DNA from: Mycobacterium sp. Aquia_213
Lineage (GTDB): Bacteria > Actinomycetota > Actinomycetes > Mycobacteriales > Mycobacteriaceae
Assembly (NCBI RefSeq): GCF_026625985.1
Contig: NZ_CP113116.1
Coordinates: forward strand, 4,030,001 to 4,094,000
Direction of reading: 5' to 3'
DNA length: 64,000 nucleotides
The notes beneath the pieces were generated by a model. That model saw only the letters and a list, made by a program, of their open reading frames with translations, had not been told where the DNA came from and did no database searches. Numbering within the stretch: position 1 is the first letter of the stretch; each line of letters opens with the position of its first letter. The translations under genes were made by a program, and so were the position numbers. Shown piece after piece: positions 45,930 to 54,551 of this stretch.

Positions 45930-46580
45930 ATGAGCGGCGCGCAGACCGATGGTGCCGGCGATGTGGCGTTGATCATCGCCGTCAAGCGGTTGGCCGCCGC
46001 CAAGACCAGGCTGGCTCCGGTGTTCTCGGCGCGGACCCGCGAGACCGTGGTGCTGGCCATGTTGGTGGACACCGTGACCGCCGCGGCGGGGGTCGGATCG
46101 GTGGGCTCGATCACCGTCATCACGCCCGACGAGGACGCAGCCGCGGCGGCCGCGGCGCTCGGTGCACAGGTGATCGCCGACCCGACACCCGAGGGCCACG
46201 AAGATCCGCTGAACCATGCGATTGCCACCGCCGAACGTTCGGTGGCCGAATCCTTCTCCAATGTTATTGCCCTGCAAGGTGATTTGCCCGCACTACAGAC
46301 ACAAGAGCTGGCCGAGGCGATCGCTGCCGCACGCCAGCACCGGCGCAGCTTCGTTGCCGACCGGCTGGCGACCGGCACCGCCGCACTGTGCGCATTCGGC
46401 ACCGCGTTGGATCCACAGTTCGGGTCGGATTCGGCCGCGCGGCATCGTCGTTCGGGTGCGATCGAGCTGACGGGCGCGTGGCCCGGCCTGCGCTGCGACG
46501 TCGACACCCCCGCCGATTTGATCGCCGCCCGCCGGCTCGGCGTCGGAGGGGCAACCGCCCGCGCCATCGGCCACGCCTGA
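45930..46580 (+). CDS. fbiD: Phosphoenolpyruvate guanylyltransferase (F420 biosynthesis)
   Basis: FbiD (formerly CofC) joins GTP to phosphoenolpyruvate, making the precursor used by FbiA in coenzyme F420 synthesis. The 216-residue protein has VALIIAVKRLAAAKTRLAPV near 10, ITVITPDE near 58, VIALQGDLPALQ near 110 and CDVDTPADL near 188. ATG 45930 is chosen since GCAGGA precedes it and the N-terminus agrees with Rv2983. F420 is relevant to the split-barrel flavoprotein at 53700 nearby. Confidence 0.95.
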   Translation: MSGAQTDGAGDVALIIAVKRLAAAKTRLAPVFSARTRETVVLAMLVDTVTAAAGVGSVGSITVITPDEDAAAAAAALGAQVIADPTPEGHEDPLNHAIATAERSVAESFSNVIALQGDLPALQTQELAEAIAAARQHRRSFVADRLATGTAALCAFGTALDPQFGSDSAARHRRSGAIELTGAWPGLRCDVDTPADLIAARRLGVGGATARAIGHA

Positions 46581-46666
46581 AAATCCGAACGTGGCAAACC
46601 TGTCCGGGGGATGAACGGCGCGCCAACGGCGGATGGATCTCTACCGAGCGCTAGCAGCACCACCCG

Positions 46667-48841
46667 GTGATGAGCAATGATTCCTTGGTGACCGAAATCG
46701 AAGCTGAAGCACGGCTTGACGAAACTGTGTGGCAACCCGGCGACAGCGCCCTGGGAGCACCCCCCGCTACGACCCCCGCGGCGATCGACGATGCGCTGCC
46801 GGAAGACCGTTACCTCAACCGGGAACTGAGCTGGCTGGACTTCAACTCGCGGGTGCTGGCGCTGGCCGCCGACACCTCGCTGCCGCTGTTGGAACGAGCC
46901 AAATTCCTGGCGATCTTCGCGTCGAATCTCGACGAGTTCTACATGGTCCGGGTCGCCGGCCTCAAGCGTCGCGACGAGATGGGACTGTCCGTCCGCTCGG
47001 CCGACGGCCTAACGCCGCGTGAGCAACTGGCCCGCATCGGCGAACAAACGCAGCGGATCGCGACCCGGCACGCGCGCGAGTTCCTCGACTCGGTGCGACC
47101 GGCGCTCGCACACGAAGGCATCTATATCGTCACGTGGGCCGATTTGGATCAGGCTGAGCGCGACCAACTGTCGACCTATTTCAACGAGCAGGTCTTCCCG
47201 GTCCTGACCCCACTCGCCGTCGACCCGGCGCACCCGTTCCCGTTCGTGAGCGGGCTGAGCCTGAACCTGGCCGTCACGGTCAAGGACGACGGCGGTCAGC
47301 ACTTCGCCCGAGTCAAGGTGCCCGACAACGTCGATCGCTTCGTCGAACTCGGTCGTGACACGGACGGAAACGAGGTAATCCGCTACCTGCCAACGGAAGA
47401 ACTGATCGCGGCCTTCCTCCCGGCGCTTTTCCCGGGCATGGAGATCGTCGAGCATCACGCGTTCCGCATTACCCGTAACGCCGATTACGAGGTTGAAGAG
47501 GACCGCGACGAAGACCTGTTGCAGGCGCTGGAACGGGAATTGGCGCGCCGGCGGTTCGGTTCGCCGGTGCGGCTCGAGATCGCCGACGACATGACCGAGA
47601 GCATGTTGGAGCTGCTGCTGCGCGAACTCGACGTGAATCCCGGTGACGTCATTGAAGTCCCCGGGCTGCTCGACCTCTCGTCGCTGTGGCAGATCTACGG
47701 AGTCGACCGTCCGGCACTCAAGGACCGGACATTCGTCCCGGCCACCAGTCCCGCCTTCGTCGATCGCGAAACGCCGCGCAGCATTTTCTCGACGCTGCGC
47801 GAAGGTGATGTGCTGCTTCACCATCCGTATGAGTCGTTCTCGACGAGCGTGCAGCGATTCATCGAGCAGGCCGCCGCCGACCCCAACGTGCTGGCGATCA
47901 AGCAGACGCTGTACCGCACCTCGGGTGACTCGCCGATCGTTCGGGCGCTCATCCAAGCCGCCGAGGCCGGAAAGCAAGTCGTGGCAATGGTGGAGATCAA
48001 GGCACGCTTCGACGAGCAGGCCAACATCCGCTGGGCACGCACCCTTGAGCAAGCGGGCGTGCACGTCGTCTACGGGTACGTCGGACTCAAGACGCACTGC
48101 AAGACCTGCCTGGTGGTGCGCCGCGAAGGCTCAACCATCCGGCGCTACTGCCACATCGGGACCGGCAACTACAACGGGAAGACGGCGCGACTGTACGAGG
48201 ACGTCGGTCTGCTCACGGCATCCCCCGACATCGGGGCCGACCTGACCGACCTGTTCAATTCGCTGACCGGCTACTCGCGCAAGGTCTCCTACCGCAACCT
48301 GCTGGTTGCCCCGCACAGCATTCGCACCGGCATCATCGAGCGCGTCGAGCGCGAGGTTGCGGCCCACCGCGAACACGGCGGCGGCCGGATCCGGGTGAAG
48401 ATGAACGCTCTGGTCGACGAGCAGGTCATCGACGCGCTGTATCGCGCGTCGCAAGCCGGCGTGCGGGTCGAGGTGGTGGTGCGCGGCATCTGCGCGCTGC
48501 GCCCTGGCACCGAAGGCTTCTCGGACAACATTGCGGTCCGTTCGATCCTCGGCCGATTCCTGGAGCACTCGCGGATCATGCATTTCAGTCGCATCAACGA
48601 ATTCTGGATCGGTAGCGCCGACATGATGCACCGCAACCTCGACCGGCGCGTGGAGGCGCTGGTTCAGGTCAAGGATCCGAAGCTGACCACGTATCTGAAC
48701 GAACTGTTCGAGTCCGCGATGGACCCGTCGACGCGGTGCTGGGAGCTCGCGTCCGACGGGCAGTGGATCGCGTCGCCACGGGAAGGTCACTCGGTGCGCG
48801 ACCACCAGGAGTCACTGATGGAGCGGCACCGCGGCGCCTAA
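46667..48841 (+). CDS. ppk1: Polyphosphate kinase 1
   Basis: PPK1 polymerises the terminal phosphate of ATP into polyphosphate. The 724-residue protein begins a few residues before LPEDRYLNRELSWLDFNSR (about 44-62). It has the phospholipase-D-like catalytic folds with LKTHCKTCLVVRR near 470, the active-site His in RRYCHIGTGNYN near 494 and a second domain with IGSADMMHRNLDRR near 645. Start GTG 46667 immediately precedes ATG 46670; either may be used. It lies 86 bases downstream of fbiD. Confidence 0.96.
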   Translation: MMSNDSLVTEIEAEARLDETVWQPGDSALGAPPATTPAAIDDALPEDRYLNRELSWLDFNSRVLALAADTSLPLLERAKFLAIFASNLDEFYMVRVAGLKRRDEMGLSVRSADGLTPREQLARIGEQTQRIATRHAREFLDSVRPALAHEGIYIVTWADLDQAERDQLSTYFNEQVFPVLTPLAVDPAHPFPFVSGLSLNLAVTVKDDGGQHFARVKVPDNVDRFVELGRDTDGNEVIRYLPTEELIAAFLPALFPGMEIVEHHAFRITRNADYEVEEDRDEDLLQALERELARRRFGSPVRLEIADDMTESMLELLLRELDVNPGDVIEVPGLLDLSSLWQIYGVDRPALKDRTFVPATSPAFVDRETPRSIFSTLREGDVLLHHPYESFSTSVQRFIEQAAADPNVLAIKQTLYRTSGDSPIVRALIQAAEAGKQVVAMVEIKARFDEQANIRWARTLEQAGVHVVYGYVGLKTHCKTCLVVRREGSTIRRYCHIGTGNYNGKTARLYEDVGLLTASPDIGADLTDLFNSLTGYSRKVSYRNLLVAPHSIRTGIIERVEREVAAHREHGGGRIRVKMNALVDEQVIDALYRASQAGVRVEVVVRGICALRPGTEGFSDNIAVRSILGRFLEHSRIMHFSRINEFWIGSADMMHRNLDRRVEALVQVKDPKLTTYLNELFESAMDPSTRCWELASDGQWIASPREGHSVRDHQESLMERHRGA

Positions 48842-48912
48842 CGCTATGTGGTAACTTTCCAGGCCACCCAAAGGCCGGCGTGGCGCTGGCCGAATTGACC
48901 TGCAGGAGTGTG

Positions 48913-49860
48913 GTGTCGGACCAGAACTCGTCAGGCGGTCGGCGCTCAGGGAAGCGGACTGTCTACGCCGCGGGCGCGGTGCTGTGGCGACACAGCAGTG
49001 CTGATTCAGACAACCCCGAGCTCGAGATCGCCCTCATCCACCGTCCCCGCTACAACGACTGGTCGCTCCCCAAGGGCAAAGTGGACCCGGGTGAAACGGC
49101 ACCGGTGGCCGCGGTACGCGAAGTGCTGGAGGAGACCGGACACCACGCCATCCTCGGCAGGCGGCTCAACAAGGTGAGCTACCCGATCGACCAGGGTGTC
49201 AAAAAGGTGTACTACTGGGCGGCGCGCAGCACCGGTGGCAAATTCGAGCCGGGCAAAGAGGTCGACGAACTGATCTGGTTGTCCGTCGCCGATGCGATGA
49301 AGAAACTCGACTACGCCCAAGACCGAAACGTGTTGCAGCGCTTCACAAAACAACCGGCGGACACCCGCACCGTGTTGGTGGTACGGCACGGCACCGCGGG
49401 CCGGAAGTCGCGCTTCTCCGGAGACGACACCAAGCGGCCGTTGGACAAAAAAGGACGCGCGCAGGCCGAGGCGTTGGTCGCGCAGTTGATGGCGTTCGGC
49501 GCCACCGACGTGTACGCCGCCGATCGGGTGCGCTGCCACCAGACGGTTGGACCGCTCGCCGAAGAGCTGGGTGTGACGATCGAGAACGAGTCCACCCTCA
49601 CCGAGGAGTCTTACGCCAAGAATCCCAAACGCGGCCGGCACCGGATGCTGCGTATCGCCCGCCACAAGGGCACACCGGTGATCTGCACGCAGGGCAAGGT
49701 GATTCCGGATCTGATCACGTGGTGGTGCGAACGCGACGGGGTGCACCCGGATAAGTCGCGCAACCACAAGGGCAGCACGTGGGTACTGTCGCTGTCCAAA
49801 GGCCGACTAGTGGCGGCCGATCACATCGGCGGCGCGCTGGCCGCCAACGTTCGGGCCTGA
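48913..49860 (+). CDS. mutT1: Nudix hydrolase MutT1 with C-terminal phosphatase-like domain
   Basis: MutT1 cleans 8-oxo-dGTP and related nucleotides from the pool. The 315-residue protein has an N-terminal Nudix domain (GKVDPGETAPVAAVREVLEE at about 54-73) fused to a histidine-phosphatase domain (VVRHGTAG near 157), a layout typical of mycobacteria. I chose GTG 48913 since AGGAG precedes it and MSDQNSS aligns with the M. tuberculosis N-terminus. It follows ppk1 at 71 bases and ends just before a strong hairpin. Confidence 0.95.
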   Translation: MSDQNSSGGRRSGKRTVYAAGAVLWRHSSADSDNPELEIALIHRPRYNDWSLPKGKVDPGETAPVAAVREVLEETGHHAILGRRLNKVSYPIDQGVKKVYYWAARSTGGKFEPGKEVDELIWLSVADAMKKLDYAQDRNVLQRFTKQPADTRTVLVVRHGTAGRKSRFSGDDTKRPLDKKGRAQAEALVAQLMAFGATDVYAADRVRCHQTVGPLAEELGVTIENESTLTEESYAKNPKRGRHRMLRIARHKGTPVICTQGKVIPDLITWWCERDGVHPDKSRNHKGSTWVLSLSKGRLVAADHIGGALAANVRA

Positions 49861-49867
49861 CACACGA

Positions 49868-49905
49868 AATACCCTTCGGGGCAGCGATGCTGCCCGAAGG
49901 GTATT
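49868..49905. terminator. Bidirectional terminator between mutT1 and hupB
   Basis: Arms aatacccttcggggcagc and gctgcccgaagggtatt pair over 17 bp with one extra G bulging in the left arm and a three-base loop. It starts seven bases after the mutT1 stop and ends 20 bases before the hupB stop. As is common in mycobacteria there is no U-tract. Confidence 0.85.
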
Positions 49906-49925
49906 CGCGTCTGAACTAGGTTGAC

Positions 49926-50543
49926 CTACTTGCGACCGCGCTTGGCAGCAGCCTTCTTGGCCGGCGCCTTCTTCGCAACCTTCTTGGCCGGAGCCTTGGT
50001 TGCGGCCTTGCGCACCGGCGCCTTGGCAACGACCTTCTTCACGGCCTTGACCGCTTTCTTGACCGGAGCCTTGGTCACGGCCTTCTTGACCGGAGCCTTG
50101 GTCGCGGCCTTCTTGGCCGGAGCCTTGGTCGCGGCCTTCTTGGCCGGGGCCTTGGTCGCGGCCTTCTTCACCGCAGCCTTCTTGGCGGGAGCCTTCTTGG
50201 CAACCTTCTTGGCTGCGCCTGCAACAACACCACGTTTCACGGCCGGTCCTTCCGACGGGAGGCGCTGTGCGCCAGCAACAACCGCTTTGAATTGAGCACC
50301 CGGGCGGAACGCGGGGACGGACGTCGGCTTTACCTTCACCGTCTCACCGGTACGCGGGTTGCGGGCCACACGTGCTGCGCGGCGCCGTTGTTCGAACACA
50401 CCGAACCCGGTGATGGTCACGCTGTCGCCCTTGTGCACCGCACGCACGATGGTGTCGACAACATTCTCGACGGCGGCGGTCGCCTGCCGACGGTCCGAGC
50501 CCAATTTCTGTGTGAGCACATCTATGAGCTCTGCTTTGTTCAT
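49926..50543 (-). CDS. hupB: DNA-binding protein HU (HupB) with Lys/Ala-rich tail
   Basis: HupB packages the nucleoid and is essential in M. tuberculosis. The 205-residue protein has an HU fold at 1-90 (MNKAELIDVLTQKLG; GDSVTITGFGVFEQRRRAAR) and a long histone-H1-like tail built of AAxKAPAKKA-type repeats ending AAAKRGRK. Start ATG 50543 with GGAGGG upstream; a longer frame to 50594 would add 17 unconserved residues. The tail copy number makes length vary between species (214 in M. tuberculosis). Confidence 0.97.
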   Translation of the reverse strand: MNKAELIDVLTQKLGSDRRQATAAVENVVDTIVRAVHKGDSVTITGFGVFEQRRRAARVARNPRTGETVKVKPTSVPAFRPGAQFKAVVAGAQRLPSEGPAVKRGVVAGAAKKVAKKAPAKKAAVKKAATKAPAKKAATKAPAKKAATKAPVKKAVTKAPVKKAVKAVKKVVAKAPVRKAATKAPAKKVAKKAPAKKAAAKRGRK

Positions 50544-50723
50544 CCAAACCCTCCGAAGCCAGTGGTCCCATTTTGGGAACCGACTAGCGAACACGGTAAA
50601 CCCTTACCCAGCAAATTGCCAAGCGCCACGCGCAATTTCACGGCTAAGCGACAGGAAATTCCGCAATCCGGTTGCCGCCCTTGGTCGGTGACGCAGGCGA
50701 AAAATAAGCCTTGCTAGGTAAGG

Positions 50724-50751
50724 TGATCGGGGCGGAATTCGACCCCGATCA
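50724..50751 (-). terminator. Hairpin terminator downstream of leuD
   Basis: Arms tgatcgggg (50724-50732) and ccccgatca (50743-50751) form a perfect 9-bp stem with a ten-base loop, five bases past the leuD stop (which lies at 50757-50759 on the minus strand). On the minus strand a T-rich run (ttattttt) follows at some distance. Confidence 0.75.
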
Positions 50752-50756
50752 ACCGT

Positions 50757-51353
50757 TCATGGGGTCGGCAGAGTGCGCGGTTTCCAATCCGGACGGGCCG
50801 TCTCGAAAGACTCGAGCTCGTCGAGTTTCTGCAGCGTAAGGCCTATATCGTCGAGTCCTTCGAGCAGTCGCCACGCGGTGTGGTCGTCAATCTTGAACGG
50901 CAGCACCGTCGTTCCCGCGGTGACATTTCGATCTTGAAGATTGGCAGTGATTTCCAGTCCCGGACTCTGCTCGATGAGCTTCCAAAGCAGTTCCACGCCG
51001 TCTTGGCTGACTTCGGCTGCCAGCAGCCCCGCCTTACCCGCGTTGCCCCGAAAGATGTCACCGAATCGAGACGAGATGACTACCCGGAACCCGTAGTCCA
51101 TCAATGCCCATACCGCATGCTCGCGCGACGATCCGGTCCCGAAGTCGGGTCCGGCGACCAAGACCGAGCCTCGGTCAAATGGACTGAGGTTGAGCACGAA
51201 TGACGGATCCGACCGCCATGTCGCGAACAAGCCGTCCTCGAAACCGGTTCGGGTGACGCGCTTCAAATACACCGCGGGAATGATCTGGTCGGTATCGACA
51301 TTGGAGCGCCGCAGCGGCACGCCGATCCCGGTGTGGGTGTGAAAGGCTTCCAT
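50757..51353 (-). CDS. leuD: 3-isopropylmalate dehydratase small subunit
   Basis: LeuD forms the heterodimeric isomerase with LeuC that converts 2- to 3-isopropylmalate in leucine synthesis. The 198-residue protein has VPLRRSNVDTDQIIPAVYLK near 14 and DFGTGSSREHAVWALMDYGF near 72, the substrate loop. It follows leuC with 19 bases between and ends before a hairpin. Confidence 0.97.
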   Translation of the reverse strand: MEAFHTHTGIGVPLRRSNVDTDQIIPAVYLKRVTRTGFEDGLFATWRSDPSFVLNLSPFDRGSVLVAGPDFGTGSSREHAVWALMDYGFRVVISSRFGDIFRGNAGKAGLLAAEVSQDGVELLWKLIEQSPGLEITANLQDRNVTAGTTVLPFKIDDHTAWRLLEGLDDIGLTLQKLDELESFETARPDWKPRTLPTP

Positions 51354-51372
51354 CTTCGCCTCGATTTCGTTT

Positions 51373-52800
51373 TCAGTTCAAGTCAGCGGGAGCGGAAAGG
51401 GTGCCGCGGACCGCGGTTGCCGCGGCGACGGCCGGTGACACCAAATGCGTACGGCCGCCTTTACCCTGCCGCCCTTCGAAGTTGCGGTTCGACGTCGCGG
51501 CGCAACGCTCGCCGGGGGCAAGCTGATCGGGGTTCATGCCCAGGCACATCGAGCAGCCGGCCTGCCGCCATTCGGCGCCGGCGGCGGTGAATACCTCACT
51601 GAGCCCTTCGGCTTCGGCTTGCGCGCGCACCCGCATCGAGCCCGGAACGACCAGCATTCGCACGCCCTGGGCCACAGTGCGACCGCGCAGCACCTCGGCC
51701 ACCACCCGCAGATCTTCGATCCGACCGTTGGTGCACGACCCGACGAACACCGCGTCGACGGCGATCTCCCGCATCGGCATGCCCGCCCGAAGGTCCATAT
51801 ATGCCAACGCTTTCTCCGCGGCCTGCCGCTCGTCGTCGTTGGTCATCAGATCGGGGTCCGGCACCGCCGCACCCAATGGCACACCCTGGCCCGGGTTGGT
51901 CCCCCACGTGACGAACGGGGTCAACGACTCCGCATCGAGATAGACCTCGGTGTCGAACACGGCGCCGTCGTCGGTGCGCAGCTGTTGCCAGTACTGCAGC
52001 GCGGCGTCCCATTGCGCGCCGGTGGGCGCGTGCGGGCGGCCCCGCAGGAATTCGTAGGTCGTCTCGTCCGGCGCGACCATTCCGGCCCGGGCCCCGGCCT
52101 CGATACTCATGTTGCAGACCGTCATCCGGCCTTCCATGGACAGCGATTGGATCGCGCTGCCCCGATATTCGATGACATGACCTTGCCCACCGCCGGTACC
52201 GATCTTGGCGATCAGCGCGAGGATGATGTCCTTGGCGCTCACGCCGGGCGGCAATTCGCCGTCGACATTGACCGCCATTGTTTTGAAGGGCCGCAACGGC
52301 AACGTCTGGGTTGCCAGCACATGCTCGACTTCCGAGGTGCCGATGCCCATGGCAATCGCACCGAATGCGCCGTGGGTCGACGTGTGACTGTCCCCACAGA
52401 CCACCGTCATTCCCGGCTGGGTCAACCCCAATTGCGGTCCGACGACATGCACGATGCCCTGCTCGATATCGCCCATCGGGTATAGGCGGACACCGAATTC
52501 GGCGCAGTTGCGCCGCAATGTCTCGACCTGAGTGCGCGATACCGGGTCGGCGATCGGCTTGTCGATGTCGACGGTGGGCACGTTGTGGTCCTCGGTGGCG
52601 ATCGTCAGGTCGGTCCTGCGCACCGGTCGGCCGGCCAGGCGCAGGCCGTCGAACGCCTGCGGGCTGGTGACCTCGTGCACCAAATGCAGGTCGATGTAGA
52701 TCAAGTCCGGCGCGCTGCCCTCACCCGAGACCACAACGTGGTCTTCCCATACCTTTTCGGCCAGGGTGCGCGGCTTGCCGCCTGGTGCGTCGGTTCCCAT
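51373..52800 (-). CDS. leuC: 3-isopropylmalate dehydratase large subunit
   Basis: LeuC carries the 4Fe-4S cluster of the isomerase. The 475-residue protein has the three cluster cysteines in VGSCTNGRI (about 355), and CSMCLGMN (about 416), plus the VVCGDSHTSTHGAFGA block near 135. ATG 52800 is preceded by GAGGCGAG. It is divergent from the IclR regulator, with 86 bases between that hold candidate operator sequences, as in other Actinobacteria where LtbR/NdgR regulators control leuCD. Confidence 0.97.
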   Translation of the reverse strand: MGTDAPGGKPRTLAEKVWEDHVVVSGEGSAPDLIYIDLHLVHEVTSPQAFDGLRLAGRPVRRTDLTIATEDHNVPTVDIDKPIADPVSRTQVETLRRNCAEFGVRLYPMGDIEQGIVHVVGPQLGLTQPGMTVVCGDSHTSTHGAFGAIAMGIGTSEVEHVLATQTLPLRPFKTMAVNVDGELPPGVSAKDIILALIAKIGTGGGQGHVIEYRGSAIQSLSMEGRMTVCNMSIEAGARAGMVAPDETTYEFLRGRPHAPTGAQWDAALQYWQQLRTDDGAVFDTEVYLDAESLTPFVTWGTNPGQGVPLGAAVPDPDLMTNDDERQAAEKALAYMDLRAGMPMREIAVDAVFVGSCTNGRIEDLRVVAEVLRGRTVAQGVRMLVVPGSMRVRAQAEAEGLSEVFTAAGAEWRQAGCSMCLGMNPDQLAPGERCAATSNRNFEGRQGKGGRTHLVSPAVAAATAVRGTLSAPADLN

Positions 52801-52856
52801 CGTGAACTCGCCTCTATTCGCCTCAATCGCGGCTCGCCGATCAATCTGGGCTGTGA

Positions 52857-52892
52857 TCTCATAATGCGAGACGCTAGTATCTCTCTATGAGA
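52857..52892. promoter_or_regulatory. Candidate IclR operator between leuC and its divergent regulator
   Basis: An inverted repeat tctcata (52857-52863) and tatgaga (52886-52892) brackets two GAGAC-containing half-sites (cgagacgctag and atgagacagcatag). The right arm covers the regulator start codon. Binding by the IclR protein is inferred from position and family precedent. Confidence 0.45.
52875..52880 (+). promoter_or_regulatory. -10 element TAGTAT for a leaderless IclR transcript
   Basis: TAGTAT fits the mycobacterial TANNNT -10 consensus. The A of the regulator ATG lies exactly after six more bases (ctctct), the usual distance to the transcription start. No ribosome site exists, so a leaderless mRNA is likely. 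Confidence 0.55.
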
Positions 52893-53588
52893 CAGCATAG
52901 CGGCATCGGCGTCCTGGATAAAGCCGTGGATGTGCTGCACACGATCGCGGAATCGCCCTGCGGGTTGGCCGAACTGTGCGAACGAACCGGTTTTCCGCGA
53001 GCCACCACGTACCGGCTTGCCGCCGCGCTGGAGGTACATCGCCTGCTGGCGCGCGACGACGACGGGCGTTGGCGGTTGGGTCCCGCGCTGACCGAATTAG
53101 CCGCCCACATCGACGATCCGTTGCTGGCGGCGGGCGCGGCAGTGCTCCCCCACTTGCGCGAAACCACCGGCGAAAGCGTGCAGCTGTACCGCCGCGAGGG
53201 CACGTCGCGGGTCTGCGTGGCCGCCCTGGAACCGTCTGCAGGCCTTCGCGATACGGTGCCGGTCGGGGCTCGGCTGCCGATGACGGCGGGCTCTGGGGCC
53301 AAAGTCTTGCTGGCGCACAGCGATGTCGCCACGCAAAAAGCGGTGCTGCCGACGGCGAAGTTCACCGACCGGACGCTGGCCGAAGTACGCCGGCGCGGTT
53401 GGGCGCAAAGCGTCGCCGAACGCGAGCCGGGGGTGGCGAGCGTGTCCGCGCCGGTTCGTGATGGCCGCGGCGTGGTCGTCGCCGCCATCTCGGTATCGGG
53501 ACCCATCGACCGGATCGGCCGGCGACCCGGAGCGCGTTGGGCCGCCGACCTTCTCTCGGCCGCCGACGCCATGGCTCGCCGTCTCTAG
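52887..53588 (+). CDS. IclR-family transcriptional regulator (LtbR/NdgR type)
   Basis: The 233-residue protein has an N-terminal winged helix-turn-helix (GVLDKAVDVLHTIAESPCGL through FPRATTYRLAAALEVHRLL, about 1-65) and a C-terminal IclR effector domain. It lies divergent to leuCD, the same setting as LtbR of Corynebacterium and NdgR/AreB of Streptomyces, which repress or activate leucine genes in response to amino acids. The equivalent in H37Rv is Rv2989. It probably binds the 52857-52892 region, giving autoregulation. Confidence 0.92.
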   Translation: MRQHSGIGVLDKAVDVLHTIAESPCGLAELCERTGFPRATTYRLAAALEVHRLLARDDDGRWRLGPALTELAAHIDDPLLAAGAAVLPHLRETTGESVQLYRREGTSRVCVAALEPSAGLRDTVPVGARLPMTAGSGAKVLLAHSDVATQKAVLPTAKFTDRTLAEVRRRGWAQSVAEREPGVASVSAPVRDGRGVVVAAISVSGPIDRIGRRPGARWAADLLSAADAMARRL

Positions 53589-53699
53589 TCACCTCGCCTC
53601 TAGTCGCCTCGCCCGCTCGAGTGTGCGTCCTGGGCGCCCTGGGCGCACAATTCCCGCCCTCAGCGCACACTCGAAAACCGCCGCTGACAAACTGACGCC

Positions 53700-54212
53700 A
53701 TGGGAACCAATCAGCGCGCGAGCATCGTCATGTCCGACGATGAGATCGCGGACTTCGTCGTCAAGAGTCGTACCGGAACAATGGCCACCATTGGCTCCGA
53801 CGGCCAGCCGCATTTGACCGCCATGTGGTACGCCGTCGTCGACGGCGAAATCTGGATCGAGACAAAAGCCAAGTCTCAGAAAGCGGTCAACCTGGCCCGC
53901 GACCCGAGGGTGACCTTCCTGATCGAGGACGGCGACACCTACGACACACTGCGCGGGGTTTCCTTCGAAGGCGTCGCGGAGATCGTCGACGACCCGGACG
54001 TCGCGCACCGCGTCGGGGTCAGCGTGTGGGAGCGCTACACCGGCCCCTACACCGACGAGATGAAGCCGTTCGTCGAGCAGATGATGAACAAGCGGGTCTG
54101 CGTCCGCATCGTTGCGCGACGGGCGCGCTCGTGGGATCACCGCAAACTTGGATTGCCGCCGATGCCGGTGGGTGGTTCCACCGCACCGGCCGTGCTGGGG
54201 ACCGGCCAGTAA
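53700..54212 (+). CDS. Split-barrel flavin/F420 reductase (Rv2991-like)
   Basis: This 170-residue protein has the pyridoxamine-oxidase-like split-barrel fold of the FDOR family: GTMATIGSDGQPHLTAMWYA near 27, WIETKAKSQKAVNLARDPRV near 57, and DHRKLGLPPMP at the end. The mycobacterial relative Rv2991 was solved as an FDOR-B type. Members bind F420, FMN or heme; cofactor choice here is not visible from sequence. It ends four bases before the convergent tRNA-Glu. Confidence 0.9.
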   Translation: MGTNQRASIVMSDDEIADFVVKSRTGTMATIGSDGQPHLTAMWYAVVDGEIWIETKAKSQKAVNLARDPRVTFLIEDGDTYDTLRGVSFEGVAEIVDDPDVAHRVGVSVWERYTGPYTDEMKPFVEQMMNKRVCVRIVARRARSWDHRKLGLPPMPVGGSTAPAVLGTGQ

Positions 54213-54216
54213 TTTG

Positions 54217-54289
54217 TAGCCCCGATGGGATTCGAACCCACGCTACCGCCGTGAGAGGGCGGCGTCCTAGGCCGCTAGACGACGGGGCC
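54217..54289 (-). tRNA. tRNA-Glu (CUC anticodon)
   Basis: A 73-base cloverleaf reads on the minus strand from ggccccgtcgtctagcggcc; the anticodon stem ccgcc/ggcgg encloses loop ctctcac (anticodon CUC). The T arm has gttcgaatc. The 3' CCA is not encoded. The tRNA lies a few kb from gltX, its synthetase, in a conserved mycobacterial order. Confidence 0.96.
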
Positions 54290-54373
54290 AGAACCGATCC
54301 GAGCTGCCAGCATAGCTCACCCGACGGGGGCCACCTAATCACTCGGCATCTGCTTGCAGGCTGACGGATTTGG

Positions 54374-54445
54374 CTGGGGTACCAGGACTCGAACCTAGAA
54401 TGGCGGTACCAGAAACCGCTGTGTTGCCAATTACACCATACCCCA
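54374..54445 (-). tRNA. tRNA-Gln (CUG anticodon)
   Basis: A 72-base cloverleaf on the minus strand has acceptor tggggta/tacccca and anticodon stem gcggt/accgc with loop ttctggt (anticodon CUG), and T loop gttcgag. It pairs with tRNA-Glu just downstream. GltX next door may be the non-discriminating type that also charges tRNA-Gln with Glu, but this is not shown. Confidence 0.96.
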
Positions 54446-54551
54446 TCGGCCACCTAAAACCGCTGGTCAGAGCATGCTCTGCGGGCTAGCGCGCCAGCTT
54501 CTGCAGCCACTCTGCCAGCCGTTGTCGGCCGACGAGCAGACTACCAAAGAT

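Noticed and set aside
49926..50250. Repetitive sequence in hupB as a possible satellite or mobile repeat
   Set aside because: It is the normal Lys/Ala tail of mycobacterial HupB and stays in frame.
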